Part shown: positions 17,746 to 26,991 of the stretch, one piece after another
Layout of the letters: every line of letters starts with the position of its first letter
Numbering within the stretch: position 1 is the first letter of the stretch
Assembly (NCBI RefSeq): GCF_014251635.1
Contig: NZ_CP059194.1
Span: 124,001 to 188,000 of the forward strand
DNA length: 64,000 bases
Direction: 5' to 3'
Source of the DNA: Blattabacterium cuenoti
Lineage (GTDB): Bacteria; Bacteroidota; Bacteroidia; Flavobacteriales; Blattabacteriaceae
Translations under genes and position numbers: made by a program
Notes under the pieces: model-generated
The model's input: the letters and a program-made list of their open reading frames with translations, nothing else
Told to the model about the DNA's origin: nothing
Databases searched by the model: none

Positions 17746-18216
17746 GTGAAAAAAAAAATACATATTTATACTGACGGCTCTTCGAAAGGAAATCCTGGAC
17801 CAGGAGGGTATGGAATTTTTATAGAAATATTTTTTGGTCATTTTTATAATAGAAAAATAATTTCAGAAGGATTTCGTTATACAACTAATAATAGAATGGA
17901 ACTGTTATCAGTGATAGTGGGATTGGAAAAAATAAAAAATAAAAAGCAAAATATTATTGTTTTTACTGATTCTAAATATATTGTAAATACTGTGCAAAAT
18001 AGATGGATTTATAAATGGGAAAAAAATAACTTTCACAATAAAAAAAATGTAGATTTATGGAAAAGGTTTTTATATTTGTTTTACCAACATTTTGTTATAT
18101 TTCATTGGATAAAAAGTCATAATGATCATTATATCAATGACTATTGTGATAGATTGTCTGTTGAGGCTTCCAAAAAAAAAACTTTAAAAATAGACTACAT
18201 ATATGAAAATATATGA
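17746..18216 (+). CDS. rnhA: Ribonuclease HI
   Basis: RNase HI removes RNA from RNA-DNA hybrids such as primers and R-loops. The 156-aa protein starts at GTG (17746), which is the only start giving the full first strand (KKKIHIYTDGSSKGNPGPGG). The catalytic set is intact: D10, E52 (RMELLS), D75 (FTDSKYI) and D135 (CDRLS), plus the conserved H125 (SHNDHY). It follows plsC by 20 bp and converges on the SpoU-family methyltransferase gene. Confidence 0.96.
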   Translation: MKKKIHIYTDGSSKGNPGPGGYGIFIEIFFGHFYNRKIISEGFRYTTNNRMELLSVIVGLEKIKNKKQNIIVFTDSKYIVNTVQNRWIYKWEKNNFHNKKNVDLWKRFLYLFYQHFVIFHWIKSHNDHYINDYCDRLSVEASKKKTLKIDYIYENI

Positions 18217-18230
18217 AAAACGGATATAAA

Positions 18231-19040
18231 TTATATTTTAGCATAATTTCTTTGTCTAATAATTTCATATATAATTATAGACATTGCATTGCTAACATTT
18301 AATGAATCTATATTTCCAAACATAGGAATTGTTATTATTTTATTAGCTTTCTCAATCCAAATATTAGATACTCCTTTATTTTCAGAACCAAAAACTATAG
18401 CTATATTATTATTATGATAGAATTTAGTATGGTATAGATTTATCGCTTTTTTATGCTTATGAAATCCTGTTGTTAAAACTTGTATTTTATTCTTTTGTAA
18501 CCAATATATGATTGATTCTATTTTTTCTATAAAAATGTTTCTTGTAAAAAGAGTCCCTAAGCTACATCTAATAATATTAGAGTTATACACATAAGTTTTC
18601 ATGTTACATAGTATGATAATATGAATATTTGCGACGTCAGCTACTCTTAACATAGCTCCTATATTCCCAGGTTTTTCTATTCCATCTAGTATAAGTATTA
18701 AATAAGAATTATTATTAGAAATTTTTATGTTTTTCAATTGATTTATATATTTTTTTTCTTTAAACAGAGCAATAATTCCCCCTGAATTATCTCTGTATGC
18801 TAATTTTTTAAAAATTTTCATACTAATAATAAAAGTGATGGAATGAAATGACTGAATCATATTATATTTTTTAAATATTTTTTCGCATATAAATATTTTT
18901 ATTGGGGAAAAATTCCCTTTTATAGCCATTTCAAATTCTTTTATTCCTTCAACAAAAAAAACATTCATATAATTTTTTTTTTGATAAATTTTTATCAAAT
19001 CTTTAATTTTTGTATTTTGTATGCTATATATTTTTTTCAT
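18231..19040 (-). CDS. SpoU/TrmH-family RNA 2'-O-methyltransferase
   Basis: The 269-aa product begins at the ATG at 19040. The frame is open a further 43 codons upstream, but that extension runs across the divergent deaminase gene and has no family similarity. All three SPOUT motifs are present: LDGIEKPGNIGAMLRVADVA (motif 1 with the catalytic Arg), VFGSENKGVS (motif 2) and IPMFGNIDSLNVSNAMSIIIYE (motif 3, the SAM-binding trefoil knot). The N-terminal part resembles the L30e-like substrate-binding domain. It probably methylates ribose in rRNA or tRNA; the exact target cannot be read from sequence. Its start is only 11 bp from the divergent deaminase start. Confidence 0.88.
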   Translation of the reverse strand: MKKIYSIQNTKIKDLIKIYQKKNYMNVFFVEGIKEFEMAIKGNFSPIKIFICEKIFKKYNMIQSFHSITFIISMKIFKKLAYRDNSGGIIALFKEKKYINQLKNIKISNNNSYLILILDGIEKPGNIGAMLRVADVANIHIIILCNMKTYVYNSNIIRCSLGTLFTRNIFIEKIESIIYWLQKNKIQVLTTGFHKHKKAINLYHTKFYHNNNIAIVFGSENKGVSNIWIEKANKIITIPMFGNIDSLNVSNAMSIIIYEIIRQRNYAKI

Positions 19041-19051
19041 ATTTATTTGTA

Positions 19052-19461
19052 ATGATTTATAAAAAATACCATGACATGGTGTATATGAATATGGCAGTTG
19101 AACGTTCAAAATTATCTTTTTGTAAAAAAAAAAAGTAGGAGCTATTATAGTTAAAAATAACAAAATCATATCTGATGGTTATAATCGTACTCCAAATGGA
19201 TTTGATAATATATGTGAAGATCATAACGGAAATACTAAATGGTATGTTATACATGCAGAAGCAAATGCAATATTAAAAGTATCTTCTTCTTCTTTCTCTT
19301 GTGAAGGAGGGTCCATATATATCACTCATTTTCCGTGTAAAGAATGTTGTAAGCTTATTTATTTATCTAATATAAAAAGAGTTATTTACTTATATGCAAA
19401 AAATAATGACGAATTTACTTTTTTAAAACAATTGAAAATAGGAATAGAAAAACTTATTTAA
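19052..19461 (+). pseudogene. dCMP deaminase (ComEB-like), -1 frameshift in an A11 tract
   Basis: Reading from ATG 19052 gives MIYKKYHDMVYMNMAVERSKLSFCKKK and then a stop directly after an A11 run (19124-19134). Adding one A restores ...SFCKKKKVGAIIVKNNKIIS... through to TAA at 19459-19461, about 136 residues. The restored frame has the zinc-deaminase motifs HAEANAI and PCKECCKLI and the deoxycytidylate-deaminase segments SDGYNRTPNGFDN and NTKWYVIHAE. dCMP deaminase supplies dUMP for thymidylate synthase, and thyA is intact in this window. Apart from the one-base change no other damage is seen, so slippage rescue or sequencing error are real options. Confidence 0.87.
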
Positions 19462-19499
19462 ATTGACTATATATATATTATATCATATATTTTGATAAA

Positions 19500-19585
19500 A
19501 CCCAGGTGGCGAAACAGGCAGACGCGCTGGACTCAAAATCCAGTGATTTTTTTACATCATGCGGGTTCGAATCCCGCCCTGGGTA
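19500..19585 (+). tRNA. tRNA-Leu (anticodon CAA)
   Basis: An 86-nt class II tRNA. The acceptor ACCCAGG pairs with CCTGGGT, discriminator A. The anticodon stem CTGGA/TCCAG holds the loop CTCAAAA, giving anticodon CAA, which reads UUG. It has a long variable arm and the T arm CGGGTTCGAATCCCG. The A1-U72 first pair is less usual than G1-C72. CCA is not encoded. It is 38 bp downstream of the deaminase remnant and converges on ureC. Confidence 0.95.
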
Positions 19586-19595
19586 TTTTTTTAAT

Positions 19596-21302
19596 TCAGA
19601 ATAAGAAATATCTTTGAGAAAGAGGTAAAATATCAGAAGGATGAGAGCTTATTTTCTCTCCATTGATATAAACATTATAAGTTTTGGGATCCACTTCTAA
19701 ATTAGGCATTTCTTCATTTAAGATCATGTTTTTTTTGGATAAAGCACGACATCCTCTTACTATTTTTATTTGTTTCTTAATTTTATTTTTATCAAAAAAA
19801 CCATTGTTAATTGCATTTATTGATACAAAAACACTGCTTAATTTTGGTTCAAAGTATCCAAACATTTTTCGATACATAAATGGCTGAGGTGTAGGAATAG
19901 TAGCATTAGGATCTCCCATACTTGCATAAACAATCATCCCACTCTTTATGACTAACTCAGGTTTTACTCCAAAAAAAGAAGGCTTCCATAATACTAAATC
20001 TGCCATTTTTCCGATATGAATCGATCCTACATATTCTGAAATACCATGAGTAATAGCAGGATTTATAGTATATTTTGAAATATATCTTTTTACTCTAAAA
20101 TTATCATTTTTTGAATGATCTTCATTTATAGATCCTCTTTGTTTTTTCATTTTATCAGCTGTTTGCCATGTTCGTTTTACGATCTCCCCTATACGTCCCA
20201 TAGCTTGAGAATCTGAACTAGTCATACTAATGGCTCCCATATCATGTAAAACTCCTTCTGCGCTAATAGTTTCAGATCTTATACGTGATTTAGCAAAAGC
20301 AATATCTTCTGGTAAATTAGAATCCAAATGATGACAAATCATTAACATATCTAAATGTTCATCTATGGTATTACAAGTATAAGGCATGGTAGGACTTGTT
20401 GATGAAGGTAAAATATTAGAAAACGATATAACTTTCAATAAATCAGGAGCATGTCCACCGCCGGCCCCTTCTGTATGATAAGTGTGAATTGTTCTATTTT
20501 TGAATATTTTTAAGGTATCTTCTACATAACCGGATTCATTTAATGAATCTGTATGTATGTTGACTTGTACATCCAATTTTTCTGCTACATTCAAACATTG
20601 ATCTATAACATGGAAAGTACTCCCCCAATCTTCATGTATTTTTAATCCACCAGCTCCAGCTTTTACTTGTTCAATTAAAGCTTCGGGGCGAGAGCTATTT
20701 CCACTAGCAAGAAAAATAAAATTAATAGGAATATGGTCTGTACTTTTTAACATTCTTTGAATATTCCATACGCCTGAAGTACAATTTGTAGCTATAGTTC
20801 CAGTCGCGGGACCTGAACCTCCACCAATAATAGTAGTTGTTCCACTTTCTAATGCGACTTCAAACAATTGTGGGCATATAAAATGAACATGACTATCTAC
20901 ACTTCCAGATGTTACTATAATATTTTCCGAAGAAATGACTTCTGTTCCTGCTCCAATATACATATTAGGAGTAACTCCGTCCATAAAATATGGATTTCCA
21001 GCTTTTCCTATTCCAACAATAAGACCATTTTTAATTCCTATATCCGCTTTTACAATTCCCCAATGATCTATAATAATAGCATTAGTTAATACTAAATCTA
21101 AAACTCCTTCATCTCTTGTTGCAAATGGATGTTGGCCCATTCCGTCTCTAATAACTTTTCCTCCTCCAAAAACACATTCATCTCCATAAATAGTATAGTC
21201 TTTTTCTATTTCAATCCATAAAGATGTGTCTCCTAAACGAATTTTATCCCCTTTAGTAGGACCATACATACTTGCATAAGATTCTCTATCTATTTTTTTC
21301 AT
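19596..21302 (-). CDS. ureC: Urease alpha subunit
   Basis: This is the catalytic subunit of the nickel urease that hydrolyses urea to ammonia and carbamate/CO2. At 568 aa it has the usual length. The nickel ligands and active-site segments are intact: HVHFICP (His-x-His), the carbamylated lysine in [39 protein letters not shown], the flap histidine region CHHLD, and the aspartate in [12 protein letters not shown]. It overlaps ureAB by 4 bp (translational coupling). No ureD/E/F/G accessory gene lies in the window, so nickel insertion must be encoded elsewhere. In cockroach endosymbionts urease recycles host nitrogen waste. Confidence 0.98.
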   Translation of the reverse strand: MKKIDRESYASMYGPTKGDKIRLGDTSLWIEIEKDYTIYGDECVFGGGKVIRDGMGQHPFATRDEGVLDLVLTNAIIIDHWGIVKADIGIKNGLIVGIGKAGNPYFMDGVTPNMYIGAGTEVISSENIIVTSGSVDSHVHFICPQLFEVALESGTTTIIGGGSGPATGTIATNCTSGVWNIQRMLKSTDHIPINFIFLASGNSSRPEALIEQVKAGAGGLKIHEDWGSTFHVIDQCLNVAEKLDVQVNIHTDSLNESGYVEDTLKIFKNRTIHTYHTEGAGGGHAPDLLKVISFSNILPSSTSPTMPYTCNTIDEHLDMLMICHHLDSNLPEDIAFAKSRIRSETISAEGVLHDMGAISMTSSDSQAMGRIGEIVKRTWQTADKMKKQRGSINEDHSKNDNFRVKRYISKYTINPAITHGISEYVGSIHIGKMADLVLWKPSFFGVKPELVIKSGMIVYASMGDPNATIPTPQPFMYRKMFGYFEPKLSSVFVSINAINNGFFDKNKIKKQIKIVRGCRALSKKNMILNEEMPNLEVDPKTYNVYINGEKISSHPSDILPLSQRYFLF

Positions 21303-21928
21303 ATAGTTGTATTTTCTTTTCCTGAAAATCCATAAATTTTTTTACTTCCTCCAATTTCTACTAACATAATTTCTTTTGTTTCACCTGGTTCAAAACGAAC
21401 GGATCTACCAGAAGGAATATCGAGTTTGTATCCTTTAGTTCCTTCTCTGTCAAAAAGAAGAGCAGAATTGGTTTCATAAAAATGAAAATGAGATCCTACT
21501 TGAATAGGGCGAGTCCCTGTATTGGATACTATTCTTTCTATACGAGATCTTCCGGGGAAGAATACAATCTCTTCTTTTAGAAGATCATATTGTCCTGGAA
21601 TTAAATTAGAATTTTTTTTTCTATTTTTTTTGATAGGATGATGTATAGTTACCAACTTTGTTCCATCAGGAAAAGTTGCTTCTACTTGAACATTATTAAG
21701 TAATTCATACACTCCATCCATAACTTGTTCATGGTTCAGAATATTTCCTGCTTCATACATGAGATCTTTTACTGTTTTTCCATCACGAGCTCCTTCCATT
21801 ACATAATGAGCGATTAAAGCTAAAGATTCAGGATAATTCAATTTTAATCCTCTTTTTAAACGTTTTTTTGCCAATTCTCCAGCCATGTGCAGAAGAATTT
21901 TTTCCTTTTCATAAGAAGTTAAATGCAT
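21299..21928 (-). CDS. ureAB: Fused urease gamma-beta subunit (UreA-UreB)
   Basis: One 209-aa protein joins UreA (residues 1-100: [47 protein letters not shown]) to UreB (about 112-209: [50 protein letters not shown]). Separate A and B genes are common in other bacteria; fusions occur in Helicobacter and some others, and the UreAB fusion is known from Blattabacterium. It is the first gene of a two-gene unit with ureC. The upstream 309-bp spacer is shared with divergent thrA. Confidence 0.96.
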   Translation of the reverse strand: MHLTSYEKEKILLHMAGELAKKRLKRGLKLNYPESLALIAHYVMEGARDGKTVKDLMYEAGNILNHEQVMDGVYELLNNVQVEATFPDGTKLVTIHHPIKKNRKKNSNLIPGQYDLLKEEIVFFPGRSRIERIVSNTGTRPIQVGSHFHFYETNSALLFDREGTKGYKLDIPSGRSVRFEPGETKEIMLVEIGGSKKIYGFSGKENTTI

Positions 21929-22237
21929 ATGCTTTCTTTAATTTAATTCATAAACATAATATTCGTTGCAACAAACAACATACATAATAATACATATATG
22001 GGATTAAAGTTATGAAATATTATAATAATGAAAGATAAATAGAATCGTTTTTCATCCTGATTGCATCTTACAAAGTTCTTAACTATCATCTAATTTTTAC
22101 AAAAAAATTGTAGCTCTATAGATGAAAAAACTTAAATATCAATCAAAAGAATAAAAAAAAATACGTCTCCACAAATTATCGTTATTTTTGTTAGCATCTT
22201 TAATAATGGGAAAATTGTTTTAAAAAATAATTAAAAA
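21929..22237. other. 309-bp non-coding spacer between divergent ureAB and thrA
   Basis: The longest spacer in the window. Only trivial ORFs of 10 codons or fewer were seen. It should hold promoters for the urease unit (leftward) and the thr operon (rightward). A pairing TCATCTA (22086-22092) with TAGATGA (22119-22125) encloses a second possible helix, TACAA/TTGTA, so the thrA leader could fold. There are no runs of Thr or Ile codons, so a classical thr attenuator peptide is not supported. Confidence 0.5.
22183..22190 (+). promoter_or_regulatory. Candidate -7 box for the thr operon
   Basis: TATTTTTG matches the Bacteroidetes TAnnTTTG consensus and lies 47 bp before the thrA ATG. No TTG box is visible 17-23 bp upstream, so this is only a candidate. 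Confidence 0.3.
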
Positions 22238-24685
22238 ATGCAAGTTTTAAAATTTGGGGGTAGTTCCGTAGCTCATTCTGATGCAATAAAACGTATTTGT
22301 TCTTTGTTAGAAAAAAAACCAAAAGGAAGATATGCTATTGTTGTATCTGCATTAGGAAACATTACGGACCAGTTGATTCAATGTGGCCAATTAGCTTCTG
22401 AAAGAAAAAATATTTATAAAAATATATTAGAAGAAATAGAGATTCGACATCTTAATATTATAAGAGAATTGTTTCCTATCACCTATCAAAGTCATTTAAT
22501 CAGTTGGATTAAAAAAAATATAAATGATTTAGAAAGTTTATGTGACGGTATTTTTCAAGTAGAAGAACTTTCAAAACGATCTTTAGATAAAATCATGAGT
22601 TTTGGAGAATTGAGTTCTTCTTTCCTCATTGCAGAAAAATTGAAACAATCTGGGTTAGATGCAGTTTGTAAAGATAGCAGAGATTTAATTATTACAGATT
22701 CTCAATTTGGATGCGCACAAGTAGATTTTATCACAAGTAATCACCATATTATTCAGTTTTTTTGTGAAAAAACATCAGAATACATCGTTTTACCAGGATT
22801 TATCGCTTCTACGTTAGAAAACGAAACCACTACTCTTGGAAGAGGAGGGTCTGATTATACAGCGGCTATTTTAGCTGCGGCGATATCAGCTAGTTTACTA
22901 GAAATATGGACGGATGTAAGTGGAATGATGACAGCAAATCCAAAAATAGTGAATCAAGCTTTTCCTATAAAAGAAATTTCTTATGAGGAAGCTATGGAAT
23001 TATCACATTTTGGAGCAAAAGTTATTTATCCTCCTACGATTCAACCTGCTATGAAAAAACATATTCCTATACAAATTAAAAATACTTTCTCTCCTTTAGA
23101 TACGGGAACTTTGATTTATATTAACAAAAATACAAATATTAGTCAACCTGTTACCGGAATATCTGGAATTCAGAATATGGCATTGCTTACTTTGGAAGGA
23201 AGTGGTATGATCGGAATTCCTGGATATTCCAAACGTTTATTCGAAGCTTTATCACGGGAAAAAATAAATGTAATATTTATCACTCAAAGTTCTTCAGAAC
23301 ATTCAATTACGACAGGAATTCATGAAACAGATGTAATTAAAGCAAAAGCCGTTATAGATAGTGAATTTGCTCAAGAAATACATCAAAGACGGATTGATCC
23401 ATTAAGAATCGAGAAAGATCTTTGTATCATTGCGGTGGTGGGAGATAATATGAAAAATCTTCATGGAACTAGTGGGAAAATGTTTTCAGCTTTAGGAAGA
23501 AATAGTATTAATGTCAGAGCTATAGCGCAAGGTTCTACTGAAAAAAATATATCAGCCGTTATTAGAAAAAACGATTTTAAAAAGGCATTAAACACTTTAC
23601 ATGAAGCTTTTTTTGAAAGTCCACCAAAACAAATTAATCTTTTTATTTGTGGAGTAGGAAAAGTGGGAAGCAAATTGCTTGAACAGATAGATCAACAACA
23701 AAATTACTTATTAGAAGAATTAAAGCTTCAAGTTAGAGTCATTGGATTAGCTAACAGCAAGAAAATGTATTTTAATGATCATGGAATTAACTTAAGTGAT
23801 TGGGGACAATATCTGAACCAAAAAGGTATAAATATGAATATATATTCCTTTATGGAAAAAGTATGGAAATTTAATCTAAGGAATAGTTTATTTGTAGATA
23901 ATACAGCTAGTGAAGAAATGGCTATGACCTATGATAAATTTCTAAAAAATGGAATAGGCGTTATTACTTGTAATAAAATAGCTTGTTCCTCCGATTATGA
24001 TCATTATAAAAAATTAAAAACACTTTCTAGACATTTTAAAGCCCCATTTTTGTTTGAAACTAATGTAGGTGCTAGTTTACCAGTCATTAGTACACTGAAC
24101 GATCTAATTAATAGTGGAGATAAAATTCATAAAATAGAAGCTGTATTATCAGGAAGTTTAAATTTTATATTTAATCATTTTGTAGGAAAAAAATCTTTTT
24201 TAGAAGTAGTAAAAGAAGCTCAATTAAAAGGATATACAGAACCGGATTCTAGAATTGATTTAAGTGGATTAGATGTTATGCGAAAAATACTAATTTTAGC
24301 AAGAGAATGTGGTTCTCCATTAGAATTGAGTGATATTCATCAGAAATCTTTTCTTCCAGAAACTTGTTTGAATTCAAGTTCTATAGATAATTTTTATCAA
24401 GAATTGCACAGATACAGAGATTATTTTTTTAAAATAAGAAGTGAAGCGGAAAAAGATAAAAAACGTTTACGTTTTATTGCACGTTATGAAAATGGAGTCG
24501 CTTCTGTTGGATTAGAATCTGTTTCACAGATTCATCCATTTTTTCAATTAGAAGGAAAAGATAATATGGTTTTATATAATACATATCGTTATGCGGAACA
24601 ACCTCTTATCATAAAAGGAGCAGGTGCTGGAGCCGAAGTTACTGCATCTGGAGTTTTTTCAGATATTATTAAAGCTACTAAATAA
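22238..24685 (+). CDS. thrA: Bifunctional aspartokinase / homoserine dehydrogenase
   Basis: This 815-aa fusion catalyses the first and third steps from aspartate to threonine. The aspartokinase domain occupies about 1-290 (MQVLKFGGSSVAHSDAIKRI; TTLGRGGSDYTAAILAAA; EIWTDVSGMMTANP). Two ACT domains follow (about 315-455) and may give feedback inhibition by threonine. The homoserine dehydrogenase domain runs from about 465 (FICGVGKVGSKLLEQI) to the end, including CNKIACSSDYDHY, ETNVGASLPVI and GYTEPDSRIDLSG. Length is close to E. coli ThrA. It is the first gene of thrA-thrB-thrC, with 5 bp to thrB. Confidence 0.98.
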   Translation: MQVLKFGGSSVAHSDAIKRICSLLEKKPKGRYAIVVSALGNITDQLIQCGQLASERKNIYKNILEEIEIRHLNIIRELFPITYQSHLISWIKKNINDLESLCDGIFQVEELSKRSLDKIMSFGELSSSFLIAEKLKQSGLDAVCKDSRDLIITDSQFGCAQVDFITSNHHIIQFFCEKTSEYIVLPGFIASTLENETTTLGRGGSDYTAAILAAAISASLLEIWTDVSGMMTANPKIVNQAFPIKEISYEEAMELSHFGAKVIYPPTIQPAMKKHIPIQIKNTFSPLDTGTLIYINKNTNISQPVTGISGIQNMALLTLEGSGMIGIPGYSKRLFEALSREKINVIFITQSSSEHSITTGIHETDVIKAKAVIDSEFAQEIHQRRIDPLRIEKDLCIIAVVGDNMKNLHGTSGKMFSALGRNSINVRAIAQGSTEKNISAVIRKNDFKKALNTLHEAFFESPPKQINLFICGVGKVGSKLLEQIDQQQNYLLEELKLQVRVIGLANSKKMYFNDHGINLSDWGQYLNQKGINMNIYSFMEKVWKFNLRNSLFVDNTASEEMAMTYDKFLKNGIGVITCNKIACSSDYDHYKKLKTLSRHFKAPFLFETNVGASLPVISTLNDLINSGDKIHKIEAVLSGSLNFIFNHFVGKKSFLEVVKEAQLKGYTEPDSRIDLSGLDVMRKILILARECGSPLELSDIHQKSFLPETCLNSSSIDNFYQELHRYRDYFFKIRSEAEKDKKRLRFIARYENGVASVGLESVSQIHPFFQLEGKDNMVLYNTYRYAEQPLIIKGAGAGAEVTASGVFSDIIKATK

Positions 24686-24690
24686 AAATC

Positions 24691-25644
24691 ATGAAGGGAA
24701 TTAAAATATTTGCACCAGCTACTGTCGCTAATTTAGCTTGTGGTTTTGATGTTATTGGATTAGCTTTAGATTTTCCTAAAGATGAAATTTTTTTATATAA
24801 ATCTAATAATCCAGGAATACGTATTAATCGAATATATGGGGCTTCATTACCTAATGATCCAAGAAAAAATGTGGCTTTTGTTGCTTTGCAATTTTTATTG
24901 AAAAAATATCAACAAAAACAAAAATTTGATAACGAAAAAAAAATAGGATTTGAAATTGAATTAATTAAAAATATTCACCCTGGAAGCGGAATAGGATCTA
25001 GTGCCGCTAGTGCCGCTGGGGTAGTTTATGGAGCTAATGTTCTATTAGGAAACCCTTTCAATAGCATACAATTAATACGTTTTGCTATGGAAGGAGAACG
25101 TGTAGCAAGTGGGACTGCTCATGCTGACAATGTTGCTCCTGCTATCATGGGAGGACTAACATTAGTTAGGAGTTATAAACCATTGGACATAACTAAATTA
25201 CACACTCCTAATGAATTATGGGTTAGCATCATACATCCGCAAATTGAAGTTAAAACATCAGATGCTAGAGAAATTTTAAAACAAAAAATATTAATGACAG
25301 ATGCTATTAGACAGTGGGGGAATGTAGGGGCATTGGTAGCAGGATTATATCTAGAAGATTATGGATTAATAAGTAGGTCTTTAGAAGATGTTATTGCTGA
25401 ACCAATACGAGCAATGCTAATTCCAGCTTTTTATGAATTAAAAATAAGATGCAAAGAAATAGGAGCTTTGGGAGGAGGAATTTCTGGTTCAGGTCCTTCT
25501 GTTTTCATGTTGAGCAAAGGAAATCATACGGCAAAAAAAGTGACTGAAGTTATGAATAGAGTATATTCTCCGTTAAAAGTTGATTATAAAACTTATACTT
25601 CTCCTATCAATCAGCAAGGAGTCAAGTGGACTCAAATATTATAG
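24691..25644 (+). CDS. thrB: Homoserine kinase
   Basis: A GHMP-family kinase that phosphorylates homoserine, the fourth step to threonine. At 317 aa it shows FAPATVANLACGFDVIGLAL at the N-terminus, the ATP-binding GHMP motif HPGSGIGSSAASAAGVVYGAN, ASGTAHADNVAPAIMGG, and GAGGGISGSGPS-like C-terminal glycine motif (ALGGGISGSGPSVFML). It lies 5 bp downstream of thrA, with thrC close behind, in one operon. Confidence 0.97.
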   Translation: MKGIKIFAPATVANLACGFDVIGLALDFPKDEIFLYKSNNPGIRINRIYGASLPNDPRKNVAFVALQFLLKKYQQKQKFDNEKKIGFEIELIKNIHPGSGIGSSAASAAGVVYGANVLLGNPFNSIQLIRFAMEGERVASGTAHADNVAPAIMGGLTLVRSYKPLDITKLHTPNELWVSIIHPQIEVKTSDAREILKQKILMTDAIRQWGNVGALVAGLYLEDYGLISRSLEDVIAEPIRAMLIPAFYELKIRCKEIGALGGGISGSGPSVFMLSKGNHTAKKVTEVMNRVYSPLKVDYKTYTSPINQQGVKWTQIL

Positions 25645-25658
25645 AAAAAATAATTAAT

Positions 25659-26975
25659 ATGTTATATTATAGTTTAAAAAATTATAAAAACTTAGTTTCT
25701 TTCGAAGATGCTGTTTTAACAGGATTATCCCCTGATGGTGGGTTATATATGCCTGAATGTATTCCTAAACTATCCCCTAAATTTATTCATAAACTTCCAG
25801 CTTATGATATCTATACGATAGCCATGTTTGTAATAAAACCTTATATTGAAAAATGCATCCCAGAAAAGTACATTGATAATATTATTCATGATACTTTGAA
25901 TTTTTCTTTTCCATTGAAAAAAATACATGATAATATTCATGTATTAGAACTTTTTCATGGTCCCACTTTATCTTTTAAAGATGTGGGAGCTAAGTTTATG
26001 GCAGAATGTTTAAATTTTTTTTCTGAAAAATTAGGAAAAACCGTTACGGTTTTAGTAGCGACTTCAGGAGATACCGGGGGCGCTGTTGCTAAAGGGTTTC
26101 ATAAAAAGCCTGGAATAGAAGTCATTATTTTATATCCATATAATGGAATCAGTTCTTTACAAAAAAAACAAATCACTTCATTGGGAGATAATATATTCGC
26201 TTTAGAAATAGATGGGGACTTCGATGACTGTCAGAGCATGGTAAAAAAAGCCTTTTTAGACAAGAAAGTGAACGATAAATACACATTAACTTCTGCTAAT
26301 TCTATTAATGTAGGGAGATGGCTTCCTCAAATGTTTTATTATTTTTTAGCTTACAGACAAATAATAGAAAAAAATCCTATAGAATTAATTTTTTCAGTTC
26401 CTAGTGGAAACTTTGGGAATATTTGTGCAGGAATGATGGCTGAAAAAATGGGATTACCAATAAAATTTTTTATTGCATCTACAAATATTAACGATACTAT
26501 ACCTAGATTTTTAAAATCTGAAAAATACCATCCTTTTCCGGTAAAAAAAACTATATCAAATGCTATGGATATATCTAATCCAAGTAATTTTTCTAGAATA
26601 TGGTATTTATATAAAAAAAATATGTTTCAATTAAGAAAAAAACTATCTTCCTACAAATTCACAGATGAAGAAACTTTGTCAATTATAAAAATAATGTGGA
26701 AAAAATATAAATACATGCTAGATCCACATGGAGCGATTGGTTATTTAGGGCTTAGACAATATTTACAAGAAATTAATAATACTTCAGATCCAGCTATATT
26801 TTTAGAAACTGCTCATCCTATTAAATTTTTAGATCATATACCATCTTTTTTGCGTAAAAAAATTGTACCGACTCAAGAACTAGAAATATTTTTGAATACA
26901 AAAAATACCAACAAAAAAATATCTTTATCCAATAATTTTCATGTTTTCAAAGATTGGTTATTAGAAAGAAAATAA
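25659..26975 (+). CDS. thrC: Threonine synthase
   Basis: A PLP enzyme converting phosphohomoserine to threonine. From the ATG at 25659 the protein is 438 aa (MLYYSLKNYKNLVSFEDAVLTGLSPDGGLYMP), the usual N-terminus. A GTG at 25626 would extend it by 11 residues into thrB and is less likely. The PLP lysine is in LSFKDVGAKFM, the phosphate-binding glycine loop is TSGDTGGAVA, and NSINVGRWLPQ is present. It ends the thr operon and converges on thyA 16 bp away. Confidence 0.96.
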   Translation: MLYYSLKNYKNLVSFEDAVLTGLSPDGGLYMPECIPKLSPKFIHKLPAYDIYTIAMFVIKPYIEKCIPEKYIDNIIHDTLNFSFPLKKIHDNIHVLELFHGPTLSFKDVGAKFMAECLNFFSEKLGKTVTVLVATSGDTGGAVAKGFHKKPGIEVIILYPYNGISSLQKKQITSLGDNIFALEIDGDFDDCQSMVKKAFLDKKVNDKYTLTSANSINVGRWLPQMFYYFLAYRQIIEKNPIELIFSVPSGNFGNICAGMMAEKMGLPIKFFIASTNINDTIPRFLKSEKYHPFPVKKTISNAMDISNPSNFSRIWYLYKKNMFQLRKKLSSYKFTDEETLSIIKIMWKKYKYMLDPHGAIGYLGLRQYLQEINNTSDPAIFLETAHPIKFLDHIPSFLRKKIVPTQELEIFLNTKNTNKKISLSNNFHVFKDWLLERK

Positions 26976-26991
26976 ATTTTTAATTTTTTAA

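Noticed and set aside
19057-19254. Minus-strand ORF over the dCMP deaminase
   Set aside because: Shadow of the frameshifted deaminase, which carries HAEANAI and PCKEC motifs on the plus strand.
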